Assembly (NCBI GenBank): GCA_031275595.1
Contig: JAISOO010000144.1
Coordinates: forward strand, 1-21,422
Length of the DNA: 21,422 nt
Reading direction: 5' to 3'
Origin: Spirochaetaceae bacterium
Lineage (GTDB): Bacteria; Spirochaetota; Spirochaetia; Treponematales; Breznakiellaceae
A model generated the notes under the pieces. That model ran no database searches, was not told the origin of the DNA, and saw only the letters and a program-made list of their open reading frames with translations. Shown piece by piece: positions 1 through 7,131 of the stretch. Every line of letters begins with the position of its first letter. Position 1 is the first letter of the stretch. Both the position numbers and the translations under genes were made by a program.

Positions 1-339
1 GATAATGCCCTGGAAACCAAACTTCAGGCCATACAGCAGCTTTTTGGCAACGATACCGATGGGGATCTCATTGTTGATTCCGGCATTGCCTATTCCCTGG
101 AAAGCATCGCTAAACCCTATGTGGAAAGCGGCGGCATTATTTCCCTTAAGACCGGAACCATCGATTCCCGGATTTCCCAGGATCAACGGCGAATAGAAAC
201 CCTGAACCGGCAGCTTGCGGCTAAAGAGGCAACCCTGAAACTTCAATATGGTCAAATGGAAGGATCCTATAACCGGATGGAACAGATGTCTACATCCCTG
301 GAGCAATTCAGCCAGCGGTCCACTAACAATAACCGGTAG
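1..339 (+). CDS. fliD: Flagellar filament cap protein FliD, C-terminal fragment
   Basis: Frame 1 is open from the first base to the TAG at 337-339, giving about 112 residues of the C-terminus; the gene starts outside the window. FliD caps the growing flagellar filament and promotes flagellin insertion; in spirochaetes this is at the periplasmic filament tip. The visible part has the typical FliD ending: a segment around YSLESIAKPYVESGGII, then a long heptad-like helix (RIETLNRQLAAKEATLKLQY) and a final Q/S/N-rich tail. The helical end is the coiled-coil part that matches the N-terminal helix in FliD family members. The stop codon overlaps an AGGAGG ribosome site for the next gene, so the two are probably co-transcribed and translated together. 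The identification rests on the C-terminal pattern only, as the cap domains are not visible. Confidence 0.85.
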   Translation, partial: DNALETKLQAIQQLFGNDTDGDLIVDSGIAYSLESIAKPYVESGGIISLKTGTIDSRISQDQRRIETLNRQLAAKEATLKLQYGQMEGSYNRMEQMSTSLEQFSQRSTNNNR

Positions 340-349
340 GAGGATTTTT

Positions 350-1192
350 ATGGAGATAACCATCAACGGAAATCCTGCGGATATTACCCTGGAAAAGGAA
401 CGCACCCTGGGGGAACTCCTTTCGGGAATAGAAAACTGGCTGTGGGGTTCAGGACATAGTTTAAGCGGATTACAGGTGGACGGGGCGGTCATAGGGGTTG
501 ACTCCGTTGCCGACGCCTTCCGGTGGGATCTGGAAAAAATAAAAACCATCGACATAAAAACCAGTACCCGTTCCGAGTTGCTGGAGGAAGCCCTCCTTGC
601 CGCCAAGGAGACGCTTAAAACCTATGGGGATGCTTTATTTGACCGGCAGCACCAGATCCGGGAACAATGGGGCAAAAGTCCCGCCGGGGTATTTTTATCC
701 GAAAAAGCCCCGGAACTGTACGACGGTATGGCAAAAACCCTGCGGGGCGAAGGATTACCCCCCGAAAAAATGGAATGTCTTATCGATGAACGCCTGCGGG
801 AAGTAGAGAACCCTCAAAAAGAGATTCTGCGTATGGAAGGGGTTGTCACCGGTACCGCCAAAGGGCTTGAGGATCTGCCCCTGGATATTCAAACCGGCAA
901 GGACCAGCAAGCGGCCGAAACGGTTGCTTTGTTTTCCGGCATAACGGAAAAATTATACCGCCTTATTTTTCTTTTAAACCAACGGGGCATATTGACGGAT
1001 GAGGTTACCGTGGAGGACCTTTCGATTCAGGCCTTTATTGAGGAATTCACGGCGGCCTTAAAAGAACTGCTTGCCGCCTATGAGGTAAAGGACGCGGTGT
1101 TGGTGGGCGATCTGGCTGAGTATGAATTAGCGCCCCGGCTGCTTAAACTCTATTCCGCCATGAGGAACTCCGTGGAAAGCGCGGTCTCATAA
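350..1192 (+). CDS. Conserved hypothetical protein downstream of fliD (280 aa)
   Basis: I do not recognise a named family. I choose the ATG at 350 because it sits 7 bases after a strong TAGGAGG site (337-343) that overlaps the fliD stop; an upstream in-frame ATG at 248 would lie inside fliD. The protein is acidic and soluble, with no signal peptide or membrane segment. Residues 1-50 (MEITINGNPADITLEKERTL) look like a small beta-rich, ubiquitin-like fold; the rest is predicted mainly helical, with a leucine-rich C-terminus (FIEEFTAALKELLAAYEV). In many bacteria the genes directly after fliD are the export chaperones fliS and fliT. The position and helical C-terminal half make a chaperone or flagellar accessory role possible, but that is inference from context only. 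The next gene follows after 10 bases. Confidence 0.8.
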   Translation: MEITINGNPADITLEKERTLGELLSGIENWLWGSGHSLSGLQVDGAVIGVDSVADAFRWDLEKIKTIDIKTSTRSELLEEALLAAKETLKTYGDALFDRQHQIREQWGKSPAGVFLSEKAPELYDGMAKTLRGEGLPPEKMECLIDERLREVENPQKEILRMEGVVTGTAKGLEDLPLDIQTGKDQQAAETVALFSGITEKLYRLIFLLNQRGILTDEVTVEDLSIQAFIEEFTAALKELLAAYEVKDAVLVGDLAEYELAPRLLKLYSAMRNSVESAVS

Positions 1193-1202
1193 GAGGAACA
1201 TT

Positions 1203-2330
1203 ATGATGCTATCGTTTTCGGGAATACCATTATTTTTACTCCAGGAAAATATTCAGTACTTTAAGGAAGATGATCCCATGGCGGGGATCCTCCTTCTGAT
1301 TGGTATCGGCGCCATTCTGGTGGTGGGCCTCCTCGGGTCCCTTATCAAACACGGTATCGGCGCCGCCGGCCTGGGGGGATCCAAGACAAACACCCGCCAA
1401 TTCAGCGTGTTTACCCTGTACCGGCTGGCAAAGTCCTATGGGCTAAACAAGGAGCAGCAAAAACTTTTGGAACAGATCTTTAAAAGCGACGGGGTTACGG
1501 ACCCCCAACGGATTATGCAGAATCCCACGCTCCTGGACAAACATTTTAAACAGGCTTATAGAACCATCGAAAGGACCTCCAGCAGCGAAGAGGAGGAGCA
1601 AAGAAAAATTTCCCTGTTGTTTTCCCTCAGAAACACCATAGACAACGCCGAAAATACGGGCAATATGATCACGACCACCACCCAGGTCACGGCGAATTCA
1701 ACCGTGGTCCTTATCGTTGGAAAAGACAGCTACCCGGTAAAGGTGCTTTCGTCCGGGAAGGAAAGCCTGTCGGTGGAATGTCCCCGGAACGTCCTGGGGG
1801 ATCCGGTAAAGATCAACGCGGGGGCCAAAGTTACCATCTCTTTCTTTACCAAATCCAGTCAGGGATTTTCCTTTGATACCAGGGTGGTGGATAGGACCGA
1901 TACTTCCAGGGGAACGATCCTGCAGGTGGCCCATTCCAACAAGGTAAAAAACATGGCCCAGCGTAAATCCAGGCGGAAACAGGCCGCCATGGTCTGTAAT
2001 TTCTATCTGGTATTTATCGAAGAATCCGGCAGGGGACGGAAGAAAAAACAAAAATTGATCCTGGATAAACGTAAATTCCCAGGGACTATTTTGGATATTT
2101 CCATAGGCGGATGCGCGATAAAGACATCCTCCTTTATCGCGGTGGGATCGAGATTAAAAATTGAAATCGCTTATTCCAGTGAACAGCAGTTGGCGGTACT
2201 GGGCCAGGTCCTGCGGATCAATAGAAGCGGAGCCATAGGAGCCATTATTATGCACATTAAATTCCTCAAAGTACCCCGGAGAGCCTGGAATGCGATAAAT
2301 GCGATGGTTTTTGAATACGCACCGGCATAA
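1203..2330 (+). CDS. PilZ-domain c-di-GMP-binding membrane protein (375 aa)
   Basis: This is a likely c-di-GMP receptor. It has one hydrophobic segment at about residues 27-47 (AGILLLIGIGAILVVGLLGS) near the N-terminus, a charged helical linker (about 60-150), a beta-rich middle domain (about 165-245) and a C-terminal PilZ domain. Both PilZ signature motifs are present: RxxxR at residues 254-258 (RKSRR) and DxSxxG at 298-303 (DISIGG), so ligand binding should be intact. The two-domain arrangement resembles YcgR/PlzA-type proteins, in which an N-terminal partner domain precedes PilZ. Start: ATG at 1203 after AAGAGGA at 1191-1197; the adjacent ATG at 1206 is an alternative. It lies between flagellar genes and a c-di-GMP phosphodiesterase, so control of motility is the natural guess. 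The membrane anchor is unusual for YcgR-like proteins, which are usually soluble. Confidence 0.85.
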   Translation: MMLSFSGIPLFLLQENIQYFKEDDPMAGILLLIGIGAILVVGLLGSLIKHGIGAAGLGGSKTNTRQFSVFTLYRLAKSYGLNKEQQKLLEQIFKSDGVTDPQRIMQNPTLLDKHFKQAYRTIERTSSSEEEEQRKISLLFSLRNTIDNAENTGNMITTTTQVTANSTVVLIVGKDSYPVKVLSSGKESLSVECPRNVLGDPVKINAGAKVTISFFTKSSQGFSFDTRVVDRTDTSRGTILQVAHSNKVKNMAQRKSRRKQAAMVCNFYLVFIEESGRGRKKKQKLILDKRKFPGTILDISIGGCAIKTSSFIAVGSRLKIEIAYSSEQQLAVLGQVLRINRSGAIGAIIMHIKFLKVPRRAWNAINAMVFEYAPA

Positions 2331-2357
2331 AGCCTAATTAAAGCAGGTAGAGGGTAC

Positions 2358-2621
2358 ATGAAAATACTGCAGATCAAAGATATTGTCAGAAAGGATGTTC
2401 CTATCTATTATCGCCGGCATTTCTCCGGTATTGTAGTTATGGAATTATTAAGCAAAGCCATAGAACGGCGTATCGATTTTATGATTGAGACCAAACCCAC
2501 CGGCGCCAAGGAAATATCCTTATCCATTTCGGATCCGGTAGATTATCCCCTGGCGCCCCTTATTAATGAATTAAAGAAGTTTGTCATCAATCTGGATAAT
2601 TCAGGAGGTCTTCCTGGTTGA
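2358..2621 (+). CDS. Small conserved hypothetical protein (87 aa)
   Basis: Unrecognised. ATG at 2358 follows a purine-rich GGTAGAGGG stretch. The protein begins MKILQIKDIVRKDVPIYYRR and contains a basic N-terminal half, a central amphipathic helix (GIVVMELLSKAIERRIDFMI) and a proline-containing acidic segment (SISDPVDYPLAPLINEL). There is no signal peptide or membrane helix. Its last part overlaps the beginning of the tsaE reading frame, and an AGGAGG at 2603-2608 inside its 3' end is the likely ribosome site for tsaE, so translation of the two is probably coupled. The tight packing and good start support a real gene. The function is unknown and I infer none. Confidence 0.7.
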   Translation: MKILQIKDIVRKDVPIYYRRHFSGIVVMELLSKAIERRIDFMIETKPTGAKEISLSISDPVDYPLAPLINELKKFVINLDNSGGLPG

Positions 2622-3051
2622 ACTTATCTCGGCATCCCCGGAAGAAACGATCCGTGCCGGGGAACGGGTTGCCGGATTTTTACATCCCGGAAGCGTGGTG
2701 GCCCTGAGGGGAGGGTTGGGGACGGGAAAGACCTATTTGACCAAGGGCATAGCCAGGGGCTTAGGGGTAAAAGAGGAAATTACCAGCCCGACCTATACCA
2801 TCATTGGCGAGTACCAGGGGAAACTGCCCCTCTATCATATAGATGTCTACCGCCTGGGGGGGGATGAGGATTTTACCGCCCTGGGGGGGGAGGATTTTTT
2901 ATACGGTCCGGGGGTATCGGTAATTGAATGGAGTGAATTGGTTCCCCGCTCAATCCCCCATGACGCGATAACCATCGAAATAACCTTGCTTGAGGGAAAC
3001 CGCCGCCTTATTCGTATTCCGGCCCTTGCCATGGAGGACTTCAACCCATGA
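2581..3051 (+). CDS. tsaE: tRNA t6A biosynthesis ATPase TsaE
   Basis: TsaE is the P-loop ATPase that works with TsaB and TsaD (and TsaC) in forming N6-threonylcarbamoyladenosine at A37 of ANN-decoding tRNAs. Visible family motifs: Walker A GGLGTGKT, then TSPTYTIIGEY, HIDVYRL and VIEWSE, in the usual order and spacing; the length (up to 156 aa) matches the family at about 150 aa. The start is uncertain. The frame opens with TTG at 2581, which has only a poor ribosome site. The strong AGGAGG at 2603-2608 instead points to about 2614, where the in-frame codon is CTG; family alignment also fits a start near LVELISASPEET. No in-frame ATG or GTG exists nearby. Two runs of eight G (2846-2853 and 2883-2890) lie in the coding region. 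The stop overlaps the tsaB start by 4 bases (ATGA). Confidence 0.92.
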   Translation: MSSIWIIQEVFLVELISASPEETIRAGERVAGFLHPGSVVALRGGLGTGKTYLTKGIARGLGVKEEITSPTYTIIGEYQGKLPLYHIDVYRLGGDEDFTALGGEDFLYGPGVSVIEWSELVPRSIPHDAITIEITLLEGNRRLIRIPALAMEDFNP

Positions 3052-3740
3052 ATGTGCTTGCCCTGGATACGGCTACCTCGGTTTTATCCATGACCCTTTC
3101 TTCAAACAATCGATTATGGCATTTTGAAATTGACGCCGGGCTTAAACATTCCGAACTCTTGATGGAGGGAGTGGATATGCTCTTAAAAAAAGCCGGGTTA
3201 AAACCGGAAGCCCTTGAACGGATCGCCTGTATGAAAGGCCCCGGTTCCTTTACGGGCCTGCGGATCGGATTTTCCGCGGCTAAAGGGCTGGCCCTTGCCC
3301 TGGGGATCCCCATGGTTTCGGTCCCCACCCTGGATTGTATGGCCCGTTCTTATTCGGTCTGGCCCGGTCCGGTGCTTCCGGTAATTAACGCCAGAAAGCA
3401 CCGCTATTTTACCGCCCTCTACCGGGGAACCGAACGGGTTTCCCCCTATATGGACGCGGCCCCCGGGGAAATCCTGGAACTTGTACGCTCGGCTTCCCCG
3501 AAGGGATCGGTATTACTTACCGGGCCCGATGCGGATATGGTCAAGCCGGAACTGGGGGAATTGGTTTCCCCGGAAGTATTTTTGGTCGATCCCTTCCATA
3601 AGAACGGAAAAAGCCGGGAGTTACTGGACATTGCGAAAAATATTGCTATATTAAATAATAACGAGGTATTGTTGGGGCCCCTGTACTTGAGGAAAAGCGA
3701 TGCGGAGTTACATCTCAATGAAACGAGTTCAAAGGAGTAA
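3048..3740 (+). CDS. tsaB: tRNA t6A biosynthesis protein TsaB (YeaZ)
   Basis: TsaB is the ASKHA-fold partner that binds TsaD and TsaE in the bacterial t6A-forming complex; it has no catalytic activity of its own. The 230-aa protein shows the family hallmarks: an N-terminal LALDTATS, then KHSELL, and the conserved KGPGSFTGLRIGFSAAKGLA segment at about residues 62-82. The length is normal. Start: ATG at 3048 overlapping the tsaE stop (ATGA), with GGAGG at 3037-3041 in the tsaE end. The tsaE-tsaB pairing is common in bacteria and here forms the end of a plus-strand operon that runs from the flagellar gene fliD. A structured, T-tract-ended segment follows the stop. Confidence 0.93.
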   Translation: MNVLALDTATSVLSMTLSSNNRLWHFEIDAGLKHSELLMEGVDMLLKKAGLKPEALERIACMKGPGSFTGLRIGFSAAKGLALALGIPMVSVPTLDCMARSYSVWPGPVLPVINARKHRYFTALYRGTERVSPYMDAAPGEILELVRSASPKGSVLLTGPDADMVKPELGELVSPEVFLVDPFHKNGKSRELLDIAKNIAILNNNEVLLGPLYLRKSDAELHLNETSSKE

Positions 3741-3766
3741 ATTTTAAAACAGCCCCATTGGTATAG

Positions 3767-3872
3767 GTTGAAGCGGTTTTGAAACCGGCATCGGGAAAAA
3801 CAGCCCGCTTTTCCCCTTAAATCTAAGGCCGGTGTTTCAAAAGCGAGGTCTTGAACCAGCCTCAATTTTTTT
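3767..3872 (+). terminator. Large imperfect stem-loop with T tract after tsaB
   Basis: The 3' flank of tsaB holds nested inverted repeats. An outer pair has TTTTGAAACCGGC (about 3777-3789) facing GCCGGTGTTTCAAAA (3828-3842), with further partial pairing of the flanks (GGTTGAA about 3767 with TTGAACC about 3851-3857). An inner hairpin is GGGAAAA (3793-3799) with TTTTCCC (3809-3815). Seven T follow at 3866-3872. Stem plus T run suggests an intrinsic terminator for the fliD-tsaB operon, but the structure is much longer than needed. I see no match to c-di-GMP riboswitch motifs. Confidence 0.5.
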
Positions 3873-3877
3873 AGTAT
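3851..3877 (+). promoter_or_regulatory. Possible promoter for the HD-GYP gene
   Basis: TTGAAC (3851-3856) and TAGTAT (3872-3877) are spaced by 15 bases and lie just upstream of the ATG at 3889. The spacing is short, and the -35 overlaps the right arm of the preceding stem-loop, so this is a weak call. Confidence 0.25.
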
Positions 3878-3888
3878 AGCTGGAGTAT

Positions 3889-4971
3889 ATGACGGATCAA
3901 AAAGAACTCTATGATGAATTAGAACCCCTGGAAGAACTTGAGGATCTCGAAGAGGAATCCAAGGAATCCTTTAAACCGGAATTGGAAGATGAAGAGGCTT
4001 CAAAATTTTTCTCTTCCACCTTGAACCCGTTTCTGAACAGTGTTTTCCCGATATTGCTTATCGATAATAAACTGAGGATCGTTTATACCAATCCTGCCTG
4101 TGAACGGCTTTTTACGGGTTTCTTTAATCTGGCGGGCAAGTATTTTATTGATATTTTTGGTAAATTTTTTGAAATGTCGGCGATTCGGGAGATTCGGGAG
4201 ACCATCCTTAACGGAAACAACGGATACTCCTGGAAAGGGGAAGTCCGGATTAAATCCCGGAAAATGGTGACGGTCCAGACCAGGGTATATCTTTTTTCCG
4301 CGGATTTAAATATCAAACGGCCCAAAGAATTTGTGGTCATGTTTGACGATGTGACGGAAGAAAACAAACAACTGCTCCGCAGCGTCTTCATGAGCCTCCT
4401 GGAAGCCTCGAAACTCAAGGATAATGATACGGGTAAACACATAGTCCGGGTAAATTACTATTCCCGGTGTTTGGCGGAAGAATTGTACCACAAGCCCGGT
4501 TATGACCGAATCGACGCGGATTTTATCGATAACATCGGCTTTCTCGCATCCATGCACGACGTGGGAAAAATCGGTACCCCCGACGATATCCTCAACAAAG
4601 AGGGGCCCCTGAGCGATTGGGAATGGACGGTCATGCGGGAGCATACGAAAAACGGCGCCTTTATTTTGTCTACCTACCCCAACCCCATGGCGAAGGAAAT
4701 CGCCCTGAGCCACCATGAACGATGGAACGGTTCGGGGTATCCCTTCCAGCTGGAAGGGGAAATGATCCCCCTGGCCGCCCGGATAGTCAGTATCGCCGAT
4801 GTATATGACGCCCTGCGGATGGAACGGGCCTATAAGGCGGCCCTTCCCCACGACATAGCAGTCCAAAAGATGGTAGAAAGCACGGGAACCCAATTCGATC
4901 CTTCCCTGATCGATGTCTTCATTACCATCAACGAGCAATTTAATACCCTCTATGAGCAGAACAAGGATTAA
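3889..4971 (+). CDS. PAS / HD-GYP cyclic-di-GMP phosphodiesterase (360 aa)
   Basis: HD-GYP domains hydrolyse c-di-GMP to pGpG and GMP using a metal centre. The protein has a very acidic N-terminal tail (about 1-38), a PAS-like sensor domain (about 45-160, LIDNKLRIVYTNPACERLF to VVMFDDVTEE) and an HD-GYP domain (about 165-350). Metal and catalytic residues are visible: H184 (DTGKH), H223-D224 (MHDVGK), H252 (REHTKNG), H275-H276 and D304 (IADVYDA). The GYP motif is intact (NGSGYP, 283-285), so the enzyme should be active. There is no membrane segment, so it is cytoplasmic. No receiver domain is present; the PAS domain presumably senses a small ligand or redox state. The ATG at 3889 follows CTGGAG. 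Together with the PilZ gene upstream it places c-di-GMP turnover next to flagellar genes. Confidence 0.93.
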   Translation: MTDQKELYDELEPLEELEDLEEESKESFKPELEDEEASKFFSSTLNPFLNSVFPILLIDNKLRIVYTNPACERLFTGFFNLAGKYFIDIFGKFFEMSAIREIRETILNGNNGYSWKGEVRIKSRKMVTVQTRVYLFSADLNIKRPKEFVVMFDDVTEENKQLLRSVFMSLLEASKLKDNDTGKHIVRVNYYSRCLAEELYHKPGYDRIDADFIDNIGFLASMHDVGKIGTPDDILNKEGPLSDWEWTVMREHTKNGAFILSTYPNPMAKEIALSHHERWNGSGYPFQLEGEMIPLAARIVSIADVYDALRMERAYKAALPHDIAVQKMVESTGTQFDPSLIDVFITINEQFNTLYEQNKD

Positions 4972-4998
4972 CCGGGGTTTCCCCGGCGGGTTCCTTTT
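4972..4998. terminator. Hairpin between convergent HD-GYP gene and csrA
   Basis: CCGGGG (4972-4977), loop TTT, CCCCGG (4981-4986) sits immediately after the HD-GYP stop. A T5 run follows at 4994-4998 on the plus strand, 7 bases past the stem. The symmetric stem could also stop the flagellar operon coming the other way, though that side lacks a T run. Confidence 0.5.
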
Positions 4999-5005
4999 TC
5001 AGCTC

Positions 5006-5239
5006 CTAAAGGGGTTCCCGGCGGGCTTCAAAATTGAATTCCGGAAATACCGGGGTTGAGGCGGCGGCAGCCTTGTTTTCGGCCTTGATCGCCTCAAATA
5101 CTTCCTGCCGGTAAACTTTTACGCTCTTGGGGGCCTCCACGCCTATGCGGACCTGATCCCCCCGGATATCTATGATGGAGATGGAAATATCATCGCCTAT
5201 CATTACTTTTTCGTTGATTTTTCTTGATAATATCAGCAT
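5006..5239 (-). CDS. csrA: Translational regulator CsrA
   Basis: CsrA is a small dimeric RNA-binding protein that binds GGA motifs near ribosome sites and represses or stabilises mRNAs; in flagellated bacteria it controls flagellin translation. The 77-aa protein has the full core ([38 protein letters not shown]), including the LSR near the N-terminus and the conserved VYRQEV that carries the RNA-binding arginine. The C-terminal tail (about residues 55-77, alanine- and proline-containing) is a little longer than in the shortest homologues. The ATG at 5239 overlaps the end of fliW by 7 bases, implying coupled translation. It is the last gene of the flgN-flgK-flgL-fliW-csrA operon. FliW is its protein antagonist, so the pair forms the known partner switch. 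Confidence 0.96.
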   Translation of the reverse strand: MLILSRKINEKVMIGDDISISIIDIRGDQVRIGVEAPKSVKVYRQEVFEAIKAENKAAAASTPVFPEFNFEARREPL

Positions 5240-5697
5240 GGGGCCTTCTTTGCCGCCTCTGTCTGTTTTATGGACGCCAGCTCTTCCATGATATTATGTT
5301 TGGTTTTCCACCGGACATCGGTCAGGATCGCCTGTTTACCCAGCCGGAATTCCCGGTTGATGATCAGAGGGCCCTGGAGGTTGGCGGTCATGGGGCCCTC
5401 CGGCGGGATGGTAACAATCGAAAAGGTAAGGGCCATTTTAGGATCCGAAAGACCGATATCCCGGAGTTCCTCGTCATCCACCTCCACTTCATAGTCGGGC
5501 CTGAACAGGAACGGGTTGATCAGAATAAAGGCAAGCTCCTCAACCTCCAGCGCCTGGAGCCAATAAAAGGGCTGCCGTTCCGCGTCCAAAAGCAGGTATT
5601 CCTTTATCCCTTCAAACCCAAAAAGACCCGCGGGAAAAGCAATCTTCTGCCGTTCATCCACATCGATAATTCCATAGGCTTTAGTTGCGACCTTCAC
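5233..5697 (-). CDS. fliW: Flagellar assembly factor FliW
   Basis: FliW binds CsrA and relieves its repression of flagellin synthesis; free flagellin competes for FliW, which couples filament assembly to flagellin translation (worked out in Bacillus subtilis and conserved widely). The 154-aa protein shows the family pattern: a beta-rich N-terminus ([18 protein letters not shown]), [18 protein letters not shown], and later [11 protein letters not shown] and [16 protein letters not shown]. Start is GTG at 5697 with GAGGAG 7 bases upstream on the minus strand. The stop overlaps the csrA start by 7 bases. It follows flgL after about 60 bases in the same orientation. Confidence 0.95.
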   Translation of the reverse strand: MKVATKAYGIIDVDERQKIAFPAGLFGFEGIKEYLLLDAERQPFYWLQALEVEELAFILINPFLFRPDYEVEVDDEELRDIGLSDPKMALTFSIVTIPPEGPMTANLQGPLIINREFRLGKQAILTDVRWKTKHNIMEELASIKQTEAAKKAPC

Positions 5698-5757
5698 TTC
5701 TTTCTCCTCAAATAGATTAACGGGAACCGCTAAAAATTGCAGTTTCCAGCGGCTTCC

Positions 5758-7005
5758 TTATCGCAGAAAATCCAGCAGGGTTGGCTGAATAACCTTGGCG
5801 GCGGTTTGGAGGGCCGCCTTATGGGCAAAATCCATCATTCCCAGGTCCGTGGCGGCGGTGGTAAAGTCCAGTCCCGATTCCCTGCCCAAAGCGGCGGTAA
5901 CCTTGGGAATCTCCTCGTTAAGCCGGTTCCAGGTCATTTCCGCCCGCTCATAGCGGCTCCCCAGGTCGGTAAGACGGCTGGCAAAATTACTCATGGCCAG
6001 ATCTATACCCCCTATGCCCTGGCTCCCCACAAATTCCTGATCCCCCCGGAACAGGGCGTCCCGGAGGCGGATCACCATATCGAAGGCAGAACCCCCGGAA
6101 ACCCGGGCCGCAGGATGCCAGTTGGGCGCCCCGGGGTCGTTATTTGCGGCAATGATCCCCAAATCCTGTAAAACCCGGGAATCGGAACGGTCCTCCATGC
6201 GGATAAGGTGGGCGTTGGTCCCTTCCAGGGCGAGTCCCCGGGTTTCGGGGTCCACGTAGGCCTTTACCGGGGCGGAGGATTCGTTTATTTTCGCCACAAT
6301 GGCATGGAGGGTATCTCCGGGATTTACGCTTATCTCCTGGCCGTCCACATAAAAGGCTCCGGGAGCGGTGACCCGGTAATTGACGGCATCAAAGGTAGAG
6401 AATATCTGCATCTTTTCAGCCCAAAAGGCCTCCCCCCCCCCGATATCCAGGGAGGCGTAGGCCCCCTCGCTTATCTCGGCCCGGCGGGAGGGACCGGCGC
6501 CCCGGTATTCAACCCGGACCACCATGGATTCCCCCCCCCCCTGAACGGTCCCTTCCACCGCCCGGAAAGGCTCGGTAAAGACCTTGTCCCCGGCAAAAAG
6601 CTGTTTTCCATCGGGACCGATGGTATTGGATATGGAGACCATTTCTTTGAGGAGTTCGTTAACCTCCACCGCCATATACCGCAGATCCTCCTGGGTATAG
6701 GTCCCGTTGGCCCCCAGGACGGAAAGTTCCCGGATCCGCTGCATGATGTCGTTGGCGTACCGGAGATTTCCTTCCACCATTTGGTAGTGTTCCCGGGCAT
6801 GGAAGGTGTTGGTTTCAAACCGTTCAAGCCGGGTCAGGTAGGATTCGTACCGTACCGCATGGGACGCCGCCAGGGGATCCTCCCGGAGTTCCCGAATCCT
6901 GGTCTGGCCGGCGATCTTGGCCTGTATGTTGGCCAGCCCCTCTTCCTGACGCCTCAGGTAGTACTGGGCATCGTTATTCGGCATATCCGTAGAAATTCTT
7001 CTCAT
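5758..7005 (-). CDS. flgL: Flagellar hook-filament junction protein FlgL (415 aa)
   Basis: FlgL (HAP3) links the hook-associated protein FlgK to the filament. I set the start at the ATG at 7005 (MRRISTDMPNNDAQYYLRRQ), which matches the family N-terminus and has AAGGAG 7 bases upstream; an in-frame extension to 7059 lacks this support. The conserved N-terminal D0/D1 helices (about 1-140) and C-terminal helix (about 375-415, DFTTAATDLGMMDFAHKAAL) are present, with a variable central domain. The length is longer than many FlgL (about 300-320 aa) because of this central domain, as seen in other spirochaetes. In the central domain the coding strand has runs of 11 G (6531-6541) and 10 G (6432-6441), encoding GGG in both places; these are potential slippage sites. 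The present frame is intact. Confidence 0.95.
   Translation of the reverse strand: MRRISTDMPNNDAQYYLRRQEEGLANIQAKIAGQTRIRELREDPLAASHAVRYESYLTRLERFETNTFHAREHYQMVEGNLRYANDIMQRIRELSVLGANGTYTQEDLRYMAVEVNELLKEMVSISNTIGPDGKQLFAGDKVFTEPFRAVEGTVQGGGESMVVRVEYRGAGPSRRAEISEGAYASLDIGGGEAFWAEKMQIFSTFDAVNYRVTAPGAFYVDGQEISVNPGDTLHAIVAKINESSAPVKAYVDPETRGLALEGTNAHLIRMEDRSDSRVLQDLGIIAANNDPGAPNWHPAARVSGGSAFDMVIRLRDALFRGDQEFVGSQGIGGIDLAMSNFASRLTDLGSRYERAEMTWNRLNEEIPKVTAALGRESGLDFTTAATDLGMMDFAHKAALQTAAKVIQPTLLDFLR
6432..6441 (-). repeat. G10 homopolymer tract inside flgL
   Basis: Ten consecutive C on the plus strand are ten G in the flgL coding strand, reading ATC GGG GGG GGG GAG (Ile-Gly-Gly-Gly-Glu). Runs of this length are prone to strand slippage; a change of one base would shift the frame and truncate FlgL. 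Confidence 0.95.
6531..6541 (-). repeat. G11 homopolymer tract inside flgL
   Basis: Eleven consecutive C on the plus strand are eleven G in flgL, spanning CAG GGG GGG GGG GAA (Gln-Gly-Gly-Gly-Glu). It lies about 90 bases before the G10 run in reading direction. It is the longest homopolymer I see in the window. Confidence 0.95.
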
Positions 7006-7026
7006 CTCAGGCTCCTTCTCATCATA

Positions 7027-7085
7027 GGGGGGGCGCGTTTTCCGGACCTTTCCCGGCATATTGCGGACTCCCTGCCGCGCCCCCC
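7027..7085 (-). repeat. Long-range inverted repeat between flgK and flgL
   Basis: The 126-base flgK-flgL gap holds GGGGGGCGCG (ending at 7037) facing CGCGCCCCCC (7076-7085), a perfect 10-bp GC stem around a 38-base loop. Nearer flgK a second possible stem (CCCCTCC-TTTTT-GGGGGG on the minus strand, about 7117-7136) is seen at the flgK stop. The structure lies upstream of the flgL ribosome site and may attenuate or protect the flgL part of the transcript. Confidence 0.6.
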
Positions 7086-7131
7086 TGCGTTCCAGCCCTC
7101 CGGGCTTCCACTACCCCCCAAAAAGGAGGGG

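Noticed and set aside
3741..3888. Possible c-di-GMP riboswitch ahead of the HD-GYP gene
   Set aside because: The conserved blocks of GEMM-type riboswitches are not visible; only inverted repeats and a T tract are.
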